Assembly: GCA_905221605.1 (NCBI GenBank)
Contig: CAJNDS010000382.1
Location: 89,880-153,879 of the forward strand
Source: Symbiodinium natans
Lineage: Eukaryota > Sar > Dinophyceae > Suessiales > Symbiodiniaceae
Direction: 5' to 3'
Length of the DNA: 64,000 bases
The translations under genes were made by a program, and so were the position numbers. This document shows positions 11,327-22,030 of the stretch, piece by piece. Numbering within the stretch: position 1 is the stretch's first letter; each line of letters begins with the position of its first letter. The notes under the pieces were generated by a model. It was not told the DNA's origin and did not search any database. It saw only the letters and a program-made list of their open reading frames with translations.

Positions 11327-11489
11327 GTTACATGAAAATGTCTGTTAGGGTAGGAAGAGGTAGGGAGTTTTAGGGCTTACGAGGCACAAGGCTGCTGCCT
11401 CAAGTCGTCAAAACCCTGTTACGGTGCGGTGGGGGGGGGGGGGGGGGGGGGCGTTGCTGAGCATCTTAAGAATCTTAAAACATGTCCAG

Positions 11490-11551
11490 GGGTTTGAAGA
11501 TCGAAGAGTTCCGATCGAGTGTCAAGGCCGTGGGGAAGCTCGATAAAAAAA
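11490..11551 (+). CDS. coding island, unknown protein
   Basis: CCAG|G acceptor and AAAA|GTTGTC donor; reads LKIEEFRSSVKAVGKLD. An in-frame ATG at 11,482 is also possible as a start. Confidence 0.5.
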
Positions 11552-11590
11552 GTTGTCATTCCGGAACCCCTGAACGCAGATAGCTCTCAG

Positions 11591-11695
11591 GTGGACCTGG
11601 TGATTCCTGCAGGATGCAGAGCTGACAACTTTCTGCTGGGGGAGTATGCGGGAGACGCGCCGCACGGCTTGTTCTGCCCCTCCCCAAGCCTCTGA
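11591..11695 (+). CDS. coding island, unknown protein
   Basis: CTCAG|GTG acceptor; reads VDLVIPAGCRADNFLLGE then YAGDAPHGLFCPSPSL to TGA at 11,693-11,695. The stop may be real or fall after an unrecognised donor (GT at 11,671). Confidence 0.57.
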   Translation: MDLVIPAGCRADNFLLGEYAGDAPHGLFCPSPSL

Positions 11696-12033
11696 ACGTC
11701 TAAGGCTTCGAGGCTTCACGGCATAGGCAATGGGATCCTGTTGGGTTGTTTTAGGGTGTTGGGGCCTCTGAATTTAAGGCTTTGGGGCTTAGGGCTTCGG
11801 GTTTATCTCTAGAACCACCTCGTGGGCAGTTTAGGCCTTTAGTGCCTTGCAGTTATAAGGTTTATGGCAGTTTGTGGCCTTTGACCACAGCTAGGGTGTA
11901 GCCTAGGACCCCACAGCTTTAGGATCTTGGGATCTTGTTGCTTGACGTTTCGATGCTGTGGAGAGCTTCGGTAGGTTGCAAAGGGGGGCCGCAATCCAGG
12001 GCGTTTTGCTCATAGCAGCATTTGGCAGCAAAG

Positions 12034-12115
12034 GTACCATCGCGATGCCGACCATGATCAGATGCTGACCTTCACGCTGCAGTCCATCAAGCGGAGACTG
12101 GGGCTGGATATCTAG
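12034..12115 (+). CDS. coding island, possible C-terminal exon
   Basis: CAAAG|G acceptor; reads HRDADHDQMLTFTLQSIK then RRLGLDI to TAG at 12,113-12,115. Followed by T-rich sequence without heptamers for ~50 nt, which fits a gene end, but more + islands follow. Confidence 0.55.
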
Positions 12116-12239
12116 TTTTGTGATCTAGTTGTGAACTGAATAGACTTCTTAGGCCCCTCAGCCTTCAAACTTTCAAACCTGCGACTAACCTGTTACAATT
12201 GTTAAGAAGAAGGCTCCTGCGTGAGCCTCTTTGCTCAAG

Positions 12240-12305
12240 TATGTCATGAGGAACGCTCAATGGGCCCGCCGAATCTTCGTACTGCAGGACCTGGGGAGCA
12301 TGTGG
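12240..12305 (+). CDS. coding island (internal exon), unknown protein
   Basis: CTCAAG acceptor, TGG|GC donor, 22 codons reading YVMRNAQWARRIFVLQDL then GSMW. The frame stays open past the donor to CTTCAG|GG. Confidence 0.62.
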
Positions 12306-12574
12306 GCAAGCACTACACCGCTTCAGGGTTTTTTGGGAGGGTTTAGGAGGTTTCGGGAAAAGTGTTTTTGGAATAACCCGCTTCAAGCCAAGCCCGTGCC
12401 CGCTACACACCCCTAGATGTTCAAACGTCATGGTTAGTCTTGTACCCTGATGATTTTTCTCTTAGAGTTTCTCACCTTAAGGCCGACCCCAGCGAAAACT
12501 GCCCTCAAAATGCCATACCCCAAATCCCAAAACCTCAAAAGCAAAAGCCTGCACTCAAAACGCCGGACCTCCAG

Positions 12575-12659
12575 GACCCCAACTGCGAGGTCGTTTGGAA
12601 GATGCGGCTCCGTCGTGGGGCAGTCCCGGAGCCAGAGCCACGTGGGCAGCACTTCACGG
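12575..12659 (+). CDS. coding island (internal exon), unknown protein
   Basis: CTCCAG|GAC acceptor and ACGG|GTTTCGG donor; reads DPNCEVVWKMRLRRGAVP then EPEPRGQHFT. Confidence 0.68.
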
Positions 12660-12773
12660 GTTTCGGAGCTTCAGGAGTTTCGGGATTTGTCAAACTTCTA
12701 ACTGTTCTAACTGTCTCCCGCAAGGGTTCGAACATGGTTTTCCGAGGTTGTCCTGTGCAGATGGGGCTTTCAG

Positions 12774-12873
12774 GGGCTCTGGGAGCGGGCTGACGGCTGC
12801 CTGAGGAAGACCACCTGGGTCGATCGCTGCAGCCTCTTTCCCCATCCCTCCCTCAGCAAGAAGGCGGATTCGG
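12774..12873 (+). CDS. coding island (internal exon), unknown protein
   Basis: CTTTCAG|GGG acceptor, TCGG|GTGGGG donor; reads GLWERADGCLRKTTWVDR then CSLFPHPSLSKKADS. Longer than most islands and free of repeats. Confidence 0.68.
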
Positions 12874-13023
12874 GTGGGGGCTCAGCGGGCTCAGTGTTTC
12901 AGGGTGACGGAGTGCGAACCCGCCCCAAGCATCCCTACAAGCCATAGAAGTAAGTTTCAATTGTCCCCTCAAAGCTAACTACGGCATGCCTGGTATTGCC
13001 AATACTTTATGGCATACGTGTAG

Positions 13024-13080
13024 GGGTTGTGGATGGCTTCGAGTCTGTGGAGGTCTTGTCTTGCCCAAACGGAGTGCGCG
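13024..13080 (+). CDS. coding island (internal exon), unknown protein
   Basis: GTGTAG|GGG acceptor, CGCG|GC donor, 19 codons reading VVDGFESVEVLSCPNGVR. Confidence 0.58.
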
Positions 13081-13515
13081 GCATCCCTAAAGCCTAAACC
13101 CTGAGGCCAGGTTGAGGGTTCGGGTGTCGGGTCATAAGCCCTAAGCTGCCTAAGCCCTTAGCCTTTTAGAAGCCGCGTTTGGACCGAAGACTATGCAGTA
13201 GCCCAGCCCCCCTGCCGCTTGAAAGCGTGTGCCACAGTGGATTTCGGCCCGTGAAAAGGATTTAGGGTTGATAGGGGCTAAGGTTGGTACGCTTTAACTT
13301 TTTGTCTGTGTTGGGAGGGCTAGCTCCTAGCGCCCCTCCCCTGCACCCGCTCGAGCCCCTTGAGCCTCGTACATGCCTCAAAGCTCCTCAAAACAACCAG
13401 CACAAGACCTTTCTAGGCACCAGCCACTCATGGACCAGCCCTGTACCATCCTTCAACCCTTCCCAAACCCTCAAACCTTACAAAAAAACCTTAAAAGCCG
13501 GAGACCGCAAAGCAG

Positions 13516-13566
13516 GGCATGAACCGATTCCGGAAGGAGGAGGCGTTCGGCGGGAGGGCGGCCATC
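13516..13566 (+). CDS. coding island (internal exon), unknown protein
   Basis: AAGCAG|GGC acceptor and ATC|GTAAGG donor, 17 codons: GMNRFRKEEAFGGRAAI. Both sites are near consensus. Confidence 0.7.
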
Positions 13567-14090
13567 GTAAGGGGCCTGACCTAGACGAAAGCCGAAAGTA
13601 GCGGTTCTTCAGGGTTCTCTGTCCCAATAGTCACAACCCTCGGCGTGCATGCGTAGAACTGGCGTTATATGTAAGGTAGCCTATAGCATTTCCAAGGTAC
13701 GCCATGGCCCAGTTATTGCTACGCATAATCCTCCTAGCAGAAATTCCCACTGAGAAATGCCAGTGTGCTCAGTTCTCAGGCGATTGGGAGACGCTGCCCA
13801 TCGCTGCCCCATCGCTGCCCCTCCCCTTGTTAGACTTTGAACATAGTGCCCTGCACCTTGAACCCTGCAGGCCAACTCAAATCAAAGTCCGGTCCCCCAA
13901 CCAACACAAATGAGCGTAGCTTCCTTTCCCTGTCTCCGCACCTGGGATCTCTGTTTCTGGAAGCTGTGTTCTACCTAAACCTGGTCCCCAATGGCTTCTG
14001 CTCTCAAGCTTCTTGGAGACGTGCGCTGTCTGGCAAGAACCCCTGAACCCCCCCAAACCAGAACTGATTCAAGTCAGGGTTCCCTTGCAG

Positions 14091-14125
14091 GTGCCCCTAG
14101 TGATTGGGATGCCTTATCAACAAAA
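14091..14125 (+). CDS. coding island, unknown protein
   Basis: TCCCTTGCAG|GTG acceptor and GC donor around VPLVIGMPYQQ. Confidence 0.5.
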
Positions 14126-14215
14126 GCCTCCAAACCAAAATGGAAGCATGCTAACTGCCCCCTCCTGATCCCAAAGCATGCCTGCGATTGCACGTTGAAG
14201 GCTCTCCTTCTTCAG

Positions 14216-14254
14216 CTTGATGCTTCGTTCCCGGAGCTGGAGGTGTACCACCAG
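14216..14254 (+). CDS. coding island (internal exon), unknown protein
   Basis: CTCCTTCTTCAG acceptor with a good pyrimidine tract, CAG|GTGCCA donor; 13 codons LDASFPELEVYHQ. Confidence 0.6.
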
Positions 14255-14806
14255 GTGCCATACTGTAACACTGTACCATGATTTGGGGGGAGGGGGGGGG
14301 GGTGGAGGGGGGTGGATGGAATCCAGCGTCCCCAGGTCCAGCCCCAAAGTTCAAGCTCCCACCCGAAATTTGGAACTCTCCGAACCCCAAACCCTAAAGC
14401 CCTACAACCCCTACAACCCCTACAGCCCCTAAAGCCCCCGAAAACCCCGAAAACCCCGAGCCCTCAGGGCCGGGACCGCAGCAGCTCGCTGCTGCAGTGC
14501 GGGCCCCCGGGGGTGCGAGTCGCTGAGGGCTTCTGGGGCGATGTGATGCCCTGAGCTGCCCCATTAGGCTTATGGGGTGGGTTGGTTTTTGGGCCGTGGG
14601 AGCTACTTCCGTCTTGGTCTTGTTGAGCTTCCGCGCTCTCCAGCATGGTGCAGAGATGTCGGCTCTTGGACAAGTTTGGTTTAGGGCCTAAAATTTCTGC
14701 GCCCTCAAGGGGCTCAGGTTTTGCGAGCCCAGAGAAGTTTGGGGATTCGGGGGTCATGCATTGAGGGCTCCGGGTTGAGACACAATGCGTGTCCGTGACA
14801 ACACAG

Positions 14807-14842
14807 CTTAGGGAGGTTCTTTCTGGGCTGAGGCGGATTCAG
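14807..14842 (+). CDS. coding island (internal exon), unknown protein
   Basis: ACACAG acceptor, CAG|GTGAGTTT donor, 12 codons LREVLSGLRRIQ; the frame is open upstream too (VSVTTQ). Confidence 0.57.
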
Positions 14843-14922
14843 GTGAGTTTCAGGGTTCACATGACAAACACACACCTGCACCTGCCGAAGTCTTAGTAAG
14901 CTCCTAAGGGCCTCAATGCAAG

Positions 14923-15024
14923 TTCCGGGGCATAGACCCCTGGCACCTGGAAGCTCTCTGGAGGTCCGGACGCCCTTTGCGCAAGCGCCCACGAGGGCGG
15001 GACGTGCATCTCCAGCAGAGCGAG
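14923..15024 (+). CDS. coding island (internal exon), unknown protein
   Basis: GCAAG acceptor and GAG|GC donor; 34 codons, FRGIDPWHLEALWRSGRP then very basic. The frame remains open to 15,136. Confidence 0.63.
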
Positions 15025-15186
15025 GCGCCCGCGCGCATAGCTTCCAAGACCCAAAAATCTCGACAAAGAAAGGCTCAGACAAATGCGCGCCACCCCCAAA
15101 GAGGGAGAACAATTCCCAACCGTGGTTCTCTAAAATGCTCTTAAGCAGCTGTTGAAGTCAAAAGTTCTGAAAACCTTCAGGCAACA

Positions 15187-15294
15187 TGAATCCCTACAAA
15201 CCTTCAAGCAGAATGTGAGACCCTAAAGGCCCTGAAGCCTTGAATCCCTACAAACCTTCAAGCAGAATGTGAGACCCTAAAGGCCCTGAAGCCT
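15187..15294 (+). repeat. tandem duplication, two 54-bp copies
   Basis: The stretch beginning TGAATCCCTACAAACC at 15,187 recurs at 15,241 essentially without mismatch, including its CCCTAAAG heptamer. Recent local duplication inside an intron. Confidence 0.9.
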
Positions 15295-15346
15295 TGCGCC
15301 GCAGCCCTAAAACCAATCCCTGAACCTGACGGCCTCTGCCTTGCAG

Positions 15347-15386
15347 GGGCCGCTGTGCCCGACGCGGAACGTGTATGCAGCAGGGG
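15347..15386 (+). CDS. coding island, unknown protein
   Basis: CTGCCTTGCAG|GGG acceptor; reads GPLCPTRNVYAAG to a GC donor. Confidence 0.45.
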
Positions 15387-15584
15387 GCCCTGGAGGATTC
15401 CTGTGCCTTTAGAGGAGGTTTAGGGTTTGGGGTTTAGGGTTTGCGGTGTTGGCACCTCCAGCGCCGGGCGAGGTGGGGTTGAGGGTTTGAGGAGTGCGGT
15501 TTAGGGTTTACAGGTTAAAGGTTTACGGCCTGGGACTGTGACTCAGTGGTAGGGCAGGAGGAGTGAAAATAGGCACTATTCCAG

Positions 15585-15650
15585 GGATATGCATGGGAAT
15601 TATCATGGGGATCCGGTTGATCCGCTCCTCCACGAGACCGAGAACTCGCT
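15585..15650 (+). CDS. coding island (internal exon), unknown protein
   Basis: TTCCAG|G acceptor, CGCT|GTCTTG donor; reads DMHGNYHGDPVDPLLHET then ENS. His/Asp-rich; no family recognised. Confidence 0.63.
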
Positions 15651-15951
15651 GTCTTGATAGCTTGGGCATCCGATCCCGAACCCCAGATGCTCATCCAAGC
15701 CCAGTGCTTGTAGTTCCTGGGCTAAGCGCACAGGACCTGGATCATCCTTTAAAACCCTAAACCCTAACAACGAGCAAATAAGGTTCAGTCTGTGATTCAC
15801 AACGTTCCTGATCTGTCGGAGCGCTTTGTCTTCGTGGCCTGGATGCAAGTTCGAATGGACTTTTTGTTCGGGGGGGTTGGGGTGTTGGGGGGGTGGGGAT
15901 TAACCCTCATTGTCTAAAGAGCTTTGGATGACGACGCATCGGTACAGACAG

Positions 15952-16016
15952 GGCCTCTTCATCTGTGGGCATGTCCCAGAGCTAGCGTCGACGCGCAGAG
16001 GGCATCATCTCGTCCT
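15952..16016 (+). CDS. coding island, unknown protein
   Basis: GACAG|GGC acceptor; reads GLFICGHVPELASTRRG before a GT (16,017) or GC (16,002) donor. A second + frame is also open. Confidence 0.48.
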
Positions 16017-16104
16017 GTAGGCTCTGCGTTTCCAGGGTTTCAGATATTAACCCTGTACCTAAGAAGTTTGGGTTCTTCAACCTATTCGATATTCTGAACT
16101 GAAG

Positions 16105-16212
16105 AAGTTTCCGGGTGTGAAGAAGCAGGGCAGGGCTTGCTTGGGCATCGGCGAGAAACTTTCCCCAAAGGTTCTCGAGGTCTCCCACCACTTCTACCAC
16201 TCCAACTTCTGA
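16105..16212 (+). CDS. coding island, possible C-terminal exon
   Basis: Reads KFPGVKKQGRACLGIGEK then LSPKVLEVSHHFYHSNF to TGA (16,210-16,212). An internal CCAAAG|GTT may be a further acceptor. Confidence 0.55.
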   Translation, partial: KFPGVKKQGRACLGIGEKLSPKVLEVSHHFYHSNF

Positions 16213-16262
16213 TTAAGCGCGTGCATGGCCTCCCCAGCCCCAAGTGCTGTGAGGTGTTTGGG

Positions 16263-16410
16263 CATCCAAACACCCCTCGAGGGGTCAAGAAATTCTTGGT
16301 CTTAAGGCTGGGACCCTCGAGGGGTCAACAAGATCTTTGTTTCAAGGCTGGGAATGTGGCCTCAAGATATCTTCAAGATATGTTCGGATGGGGACCGGAG
16401 GATATCTTCA
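16263..16410 (+). repeat. short imperfect duplication and AAGATATCTT palindromes
   Basis: CCTCGAGGGGTCAA blocks ending in AAGGCTGGGA occur twice, followed by repeated ATATCTTCAAGATAT self-complementary units. Function unknown. Confidence 0.6.
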
Positions 16411-16904
16411 AGATATCTGCAGAACCTACCATGGATACTGGAATGCTCAAATCATCATGATCGAGGTCAAATTATCTTGACTCCGGATGCCGGTTTGGAA
16501 ACTTTTGTGGTTAGACCCTTGAGTCTTTAAAGACTGCTGCAAAAACCTTCCGTAGCACCCCCAAGAACCCAAAGGTCTGCCCCCCCTCATACCCAAACCT
16601 CAAACCCCAAGAGCCTCCAGTAAAGCCTTGGGGCAGATGCCCTCAGGCTCTCCCTGGCGACGTGGCCGGGCTCCCAGCTGCCGAACCCCAGGGCATTCAG
16701 GGGCTTGGGGGTTCATAAGATGTGAATGGTTTAGGGTTAGGGGTTTTTTGGCCTTGAGGTTTAAGATCTTGTGAGGAAGCTTCGCAAGGGGGAGAGGCCG
16801 CATTGAAGTTTGTATAAGGTTGTGACTTTAAGGTTTGAGGGCTTTGGTGTTGGCAGGGCTTTATATTTGGGGAGACGGCCTGTCCAGGGTTCAGGGGCGT
16901 TGCG

Positions 16905-16984
16905 AAAACCACTCCGGATCCCGAGAGTCTTGAGGTTTCGAAGCCAACAACCGTGCAGACGTTCTTCTATGGGCTCAAGCCCAG
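16905..16984 (+). CDS. coding island, limits uncertain
   Basis: Long open stretch reading TTPDPESLEVSKPTTVQT then FFYGLKPR before CCCAG|GC. Internal AAG and GTGCAG sites give several possible starts. Confidence 0.45.
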
Positions 16985-17482
16985 GCCTGACAAGGGAGCC
17001 GTGGGGGAGGGGGTTAGGATTAAGGGTTTGGGTTTTAGGGTTCAGGGTTTGGGGTGTAGGTTTTGGGGTTCAGGGTTTTAGGTCTTACGGTTCAGGGTTT
17101 AGGGTGTAGGGTTTCCCCAAGCCCAAATACCCTTACGCCAGAGTTGTCAGGTATTCAGGTTTGGGGTGTTCAAATTTCCCGGAACCCGATACCAGGCCCA
17201 GAAACCACTAAATCAACCCTTTTTGTTTGGCCTTCTCTTAGGTTGGGGGTAGTCAGGGGGAGGAGGATCCCATAACAAGGTGCCCCATACAACCCTTCCC
17301 ATCCTAGTCAAAGCCCCAAGCCCCAAGCCCTCAGTTATCCAGATCGTGTGCCCATCTCCAGTACCCAAGGACGATACGACAATCGATACCCAACAAGGGC
17401 CCAGAAGGTGGACCCCTAAACCCGAAACCTGAAACCTGAAACCCGAAAGCCCAAAGCCCTAAACCCCTCCTTCCTGGGGCAG

Positions 17483-17549
17483 ATACCCTCCTGGACATGG
17501 GCGCACCCTCTACGCGAACTCGAGCATCGCCGAGCGGCTGGGCGCCGAG
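17483..17549 (+). CDS. coding island (internal exon), unknown protein
   Basis: GGGGCAG acceptor and GAG|GC donor; reads YPPGH then GRTLYANSSIAERLGAE. Confidence 0.62.
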
Positions 17550-17806
17550 GCAAGGGCGGCTGGCCCGGGTTGGGGCTGAGGGATTTGGGGCTTTGCGGAT
17601 GCTTCGGAGACCTGAGGGTGGGCACTCTCCTTATGAAAGAGTTCCCCAATAAGGGGCCCGATTTTTCAACAACTCTCATTTGCTCTGGAGGTTTGGGGGG
17701 TTTGGGTAGTTTTGAAGTTGACAATCTGGGCACAGGAGAAGGTTGCCGGCTTGCTCTCGGCATCTCGTCCCTGGCAGGGCCTTGAGCACAAAAACACACC
17801 CCCAAG

Positions 17807-17889
17807 CCTCCGACGTGTTCCCCAAGCATGGGGGCCTGCTTTTGTTTCGGGAGGTGCCTCACACCACGGGGGACGACCGGCGGGTCTGG
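17807..17889 (+). CDS. coding island (internal exon), unknown protein
   Basis: CCCAAG acceptor and TGG|GTGCGC donor; reads DVFPKHGGLLLFREVPHT then TGDDRRVW. Confidence 0.62.
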
Positions 17890-18586
17890 GTGCGCAGCCT
17901 TAAATGGAAGGTTTTAGGGCTCAGGGCTGAGGGCTGTTGGAAGGTTTCGGGTTCAGGGCTTAGATTCAATCCAGGATCATTCAGGTGGAAAGTTTCCCTC
18001 ATTCAGCCTGTGTCCTTCTATGACCCTGTGTGACTGACTGAGTGAGTGCCTTTGTATACTGCTTATAGAAGCCTCATGTTGGATAGCGTACCTGGAAACC
18101 CCCCCTTACTGAAGCTATTCTTCGCGTCTTATTTTTTCTCGGAGGGGGGGGGTATGTAGGAGGGGAAGGTTTGGTAGAGGGTTTGGGGTTGTAGGTTCAG
18201 GGCTTAGAGTTATGTATGTGTGTTGGTTGGGGGGAGGAAGGGCAGGGGGCGGAGGGGAAGGCGAAGGGGTTGTCTTTTCCGCGCCTTCGTTCCCACACAA
18301 AATGTGCAACATGTAATGTAAGCAGGCACAGGGGCACAGAGCCACCTTCACAAAGCCTCTCAAAATCCTGAAGCCCAGATACAATCGCCGTGGCACTTGG
18401 CTTGAAGGTTGAGGTTCCAGCGTCGAGCAAGGATTCAACCCTTTCAAGCCCCTTCAGCAACAAAAAAAGGTTCTCGCAATCCGCACTGCTGCAACAGCTG
18501 CTTGAGCACATGCCTTCCAAACCCAACCTCTCAGCCCTCGGAAATTTTCACAGCACACAAGCCCGTCAATCAGAACGCATCTCAAG

Positions 18587-18648
18587 AGTATGAAGCCTGT
18601 CCGCGAGGTGCCCATGACGAAGCACGTGGCACGACGTATCGAGCAGAG
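18587..18648 (+). CDS. coding island (internal exon), unknown protein
   Basis: CTCAAG acceptor and AG|GTAGGG donor; reads SMKPVREVPMTKHVARRI then EQ. Confidence 0.67.
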
Positions 18649-18815
18649 GTAGGGCCGGTTCCTTGAGTGCTTAGGGTCTGCGGGAGGGTGGGGGGTGGGG
18701 GGGGGGGGGCGGAGAACCCCCCAAAACATCTGAACCTTGCTTCGTCCCAAAAGCCTAATTCGATTAAATCCCATCCCCTAAACCTGAAAGCCCATCCCCC
18801 TGAGAAGCAGTGCAG

Positions 18816-18941
18816 CTTCGGATGTCTCTGGGATTCCTCAGACCACCTCCAGCTGCAGGCTACCGTAACACTTGGGCTGGTGCGGGCAGGTATCCGAAAT
18901 GGTTCAGCTTCCTCCGCTCACACCGCAAGGCGCAAAGGGCA
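18816..18941 (+). CDS. coding island (internal exon), unknown protein
   Basis: GTGCAG acceptor, GCA|GTTAGA donor; 42 codons reading LRMSLGFLRPPPAAGYRN then TWAGAGRYPKWFSFLRSHRK. Basic and aromatic; ribosome-protein-like composition, but not identified. Last island before the 19-21 kb repeat block. Confidence 0.68.
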
Positions 18942-19079
18942 GTTAGAAATGGGGGGGGAGGGGTTAGGGTTCAAGAGGTGCAAATCCCTCGAATTAAGGT
19001 GTTCGGGTGGGGTTTTGGTTGTCGGGCGGCTTTAGGGCTTGAGGCTTCAGGCTAGGGCTTTAAGGTTTGTGGATTTCCA

Positions 19080-20470
19080 TATCGGTATAATATAATATAA
19101 TATATATATATATGTACATATACATATACATATGTGTATATATGTATCTATATATATATATATATGTATTAATTGATTTATATGTCTATATATATATATA
19201 TGGGCGTCCGCCTATTGCGGTTCCCCTTATTTTTTAATAGGTTACATAAATGTATATATTTTAAACCCTAAACCATCGTCATAACCATGGCAACAAGTCG
19301 ATGATGATGTAGGCACCCCAAACCTATAGGGTTAAGTTTGACAGGTTTAGGGCTTAAGATTGAGGCATTTAAACGTAAGCCCGCAATGAAACCTAAACCC
19401 TAACCGTTCAACCCGATAGAGTTAAGGTTAAGCGGTTAGGGTTTCAGATTTAGGTATTTTTAAACTTTAAACCGAAACCCATAGAGATTTAACCTTAAGG
19501 GTTCAAAGTTGTGCATTTAGACCTTAACCCTGATTCGTTTAGGGTCAGAACCCTAAAGCCCGATAGGGCTCTGCAAGGAACAAAGGTTTTGACCCTAAAG
19601 GGTGCTAAAGGCATACATGCCCAGACCTTAGGTTTTCTTGAACCATTGAACCCTACAGGGTTTAAAGGCTTAGGGTTAAAGGTTTGGGCATTACCAATAC
19701 AATAGAACCTTAAAGCCCTATAGGGCTTCGGGCTTAAATCCCTAAACCTTAAATCCCATAGGGTTATGCCTATGTTTGTAGGGCTTTCGTCCCGGTGACG
19801 CGCGAATACTTTGAGCAAATGTCCTTCAAAATAGAAACAAAAAGGATAATTCAAGTTTTGCTTATCGGGGGATGGTTGTTTGAGATATCTTAGGTAAGGT
19901 AGAGTTTTCCGGATGGGTTTTGTTTTGCTTATTGGGGCGTGATGGGGTTACCGTCATTGTCTTATAGGTTTATTTACATGTATATAAATCAAACCCTGAA
20001 CCCTAGTTATAGCCGCAGCAAAAAGTTATAACCTTGTCATACACATATATCCTACTTGCTGGGATTCAACATGTAAGCAAACTATCTCGTTAAATGATGG
20101 AATTCAGGTTTTGCTTATCGGGGGATGGTTGCTTGAGATATCTTAGCTAAGGTAAAGTCTTTGGGACAGATGTTTTGTTTCGCTTATTGGGGTGTGATGG
20201 GCTTCCCCTTATTCTTATGGGTTTACATAAGTGTATAAAAATCAAACCCCAACCCATAGTTATAAGCACAGCAATAAGTTATAACCTTGTCATATAGATA
20301 TTTCCGCAGAGCTCGTCAAATCCGATCATGATGTAGGCACCCCAACCCTATAGGTTTAAGGTTGACAGGTTTAGGGTTTAAGATTGAAGCATTTTAACCT
20401 AAGCCGGCAATTCAACCTAAACCCTAACCTTTAAACCCTATAGAGTTAGGGTTTAAGGAGTTAGGGTTTA
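19080..20470. repeat. AT-rich block with a ~1 kb diverged duplication
   Basis: Alternating TA/TATATG tracts at 19,085-19,200. Two copies of a unit containing ATGATGTAGGCACCCCAA (19,298 and 20,326) and two of TTTTGCTTATCGGGGGATGG (19,854 and 20,107) occur in the same order. No coding island seen. Confidence 0.85.
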
Positions 20471-20503
20471 AGGCGCAATCCCATATAGTATACATACACT
20501 TAT

Positions 20504-20612
20504 GAGCAGAAAAGACACGGGGGACACTGCTTGCGATTCAGAATATTCGGAGCAGAAAAGACACAGGGGACACTGCGTGCGAATCAGGCTTTTTAGGAGC
20601 AGAAAAGATGCG
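20504..20612 (+). repeat. 46-47 bp tandem repeat
   Basis: GAGCAGAAAAGA starts at 20,504, 20,550 and 20,597; the second copy matches the first over GACACxGGGGACACTGC, the third is truncated. It lies immediately before the large palindrome. Confidence 0.85.
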
Positions 20613-20634
20613 GACGAGGTACCTCGGCAGGAGC

Positions 20635-21300
20635 ACCATTAAACCATTAAACCATTAAACCATTAAACCATTGAACCTTTAAACCCTTAAACCATTGAAC
20701 CATTAAACCATTAAACCAATGGTTTCCCCCTTATGAGAATCCCCTAAACTATTAAACCATTGAACCATTAAACCATTAAACCATTAAACCAATGGTTTTC
20801 CCCATATGAGAATCCCTGAAACCATTAAACCATTAAACCATTAAACCATTAAACCATTAAGCCATTAAGCCATTAAGCCATTAAGCCATTAAGCCATTAA
20901 ACCATTAAACCAATGGTTGCCCCCCCCCCCCCATGAAAATGGTTGAATGGTTAAGGGGATTCTCATATGGGGGAAACCAATGGTTTCATGGTTTAATGGT
21001 TTATGGTTTAATAGTTTAATCGTTGAGGGGATTTTCATAAGGGGGAAACCATTGGTTTAATGGTTTAATAGTTTAATGGTTTAATGGTTTAGGGGGTTTT
21101 TCATAAGGGGGGAAACCATTGGTTTAATGGTTTAATGGTTCAATGGTTTAATGGTTTTGGGGATTTTCATAAAAGGGAAACCATTGGTTTACTGGTTTAA
21201 TGGTTTAACGGTTTAACGGTTTAATGGTTTAATGGTTTTAGGGATTTTCGTATGGGGAAACCATTGGTTGAATGGTTAAATGGTTTAAACTGTTTAAGGG
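20635..21300. repeat. large imperfect palindrome of AAACCATT octamers
   Basis: Left arm (to ~20,916) is tandem ACCATTAA with three spacers such as CCAATGGTTTCCCCC. Right arm (from ~20,938) is tandem GGTTTAATGG with the complementary spacers such as GGGGGAAACCAATGG. The centre is a C13 run. Both arms carry the same unit plus spacer organisation in opposite orientation. Confidence 0.9.
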
Positions 21301-22030
21301 AATGTGCAAAAAAAAACACAGGGGAACCGCTATAGGCGGTGACCCATATATATATATATATATGTGTGTGTTTTTTTTTATTGTTTTTATCTTTTTTTTG
21401 TGGGGGGGGGTGGTTCTGGGTTCTGTGGTGCTCGTCGGGATGACGTGTGGTGATGGAGGTGCAAGGCCGTCGTTTGTTGGTGGACCATGCTCGGATGTCC
21501 TGGGATGCCCCGTCGTACCCTCATTCTGTTTGAGGGTTTAGGGTTTAGGGTTGGGATCCCTTATACACTCACTTCAACAAACAATGACCCCTTTTGTACT
21601 CACAGGTGGTAAGATGGAGGCGGCACACAAGTAACACCACACCCGAAACGAAGATAGAGTCTGAAACCCAATCCTGCACCCCGAAGCTTTTCCCACAACC
21701 CTATCGCCCCAAAAAACCGAAGCCACCGAGGCACCTACTGCAGAGTAAAGCCTACAAGCCCTACGCCCTCACCATAAGTGTCACCAGGGCCGCTACTCAA
21801 GCAAGCTCGGCTCCTGTGGGACTAGCGACAGCGAGAAGGCACCTGCCACCAGCAGTGTCTTTTTTTAAGTTGTTGGTGTTTTTTGTTTGTTTTGGGGAGT
21901 TTAGGGTTGGGGTTTGGGGCGCTTCGGGGGTTCAGGAGTTCAGACGTTTAAGGGTTTTTTCTCGCAGGTTGTTTAATGACTTTGTCGGGCTTAGGGTCTT
22001 CACTTCACACATCTGAAGGGGTGTAGGGTT
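21301..22030. other. non-repetitive stretch without a confident exon
   Basis: Contains TA and T/G microsatellites at 21,345-21,405 and a possible exon after CTCACAG at 21,606 (VVRWRRHT). Around 21,775-21,860 a + frame reads ISVTRAATQASSAPVG. Neither has decisive limits. Confidence 0.3.

Noticed and set aside
15540-15585. tRNA-like A box (GACTCAGTGGTAGGGC)
   Set aside because: No acceptor stem, anticodon arm or matching B box in range; a coding island begins at 15,585.
16640-16700. Aminoacyl-tRNA synthetase-like string GADALRLSLAT
   Set aside because: Short match in one frame only, no flanking synthetase motifs; a competing frame is open.
20635-20920. CRISPR-like array
   Set aside because: Unit is an 8-mer tandem repeat without unique spacers, and the genome is eukaryotic.
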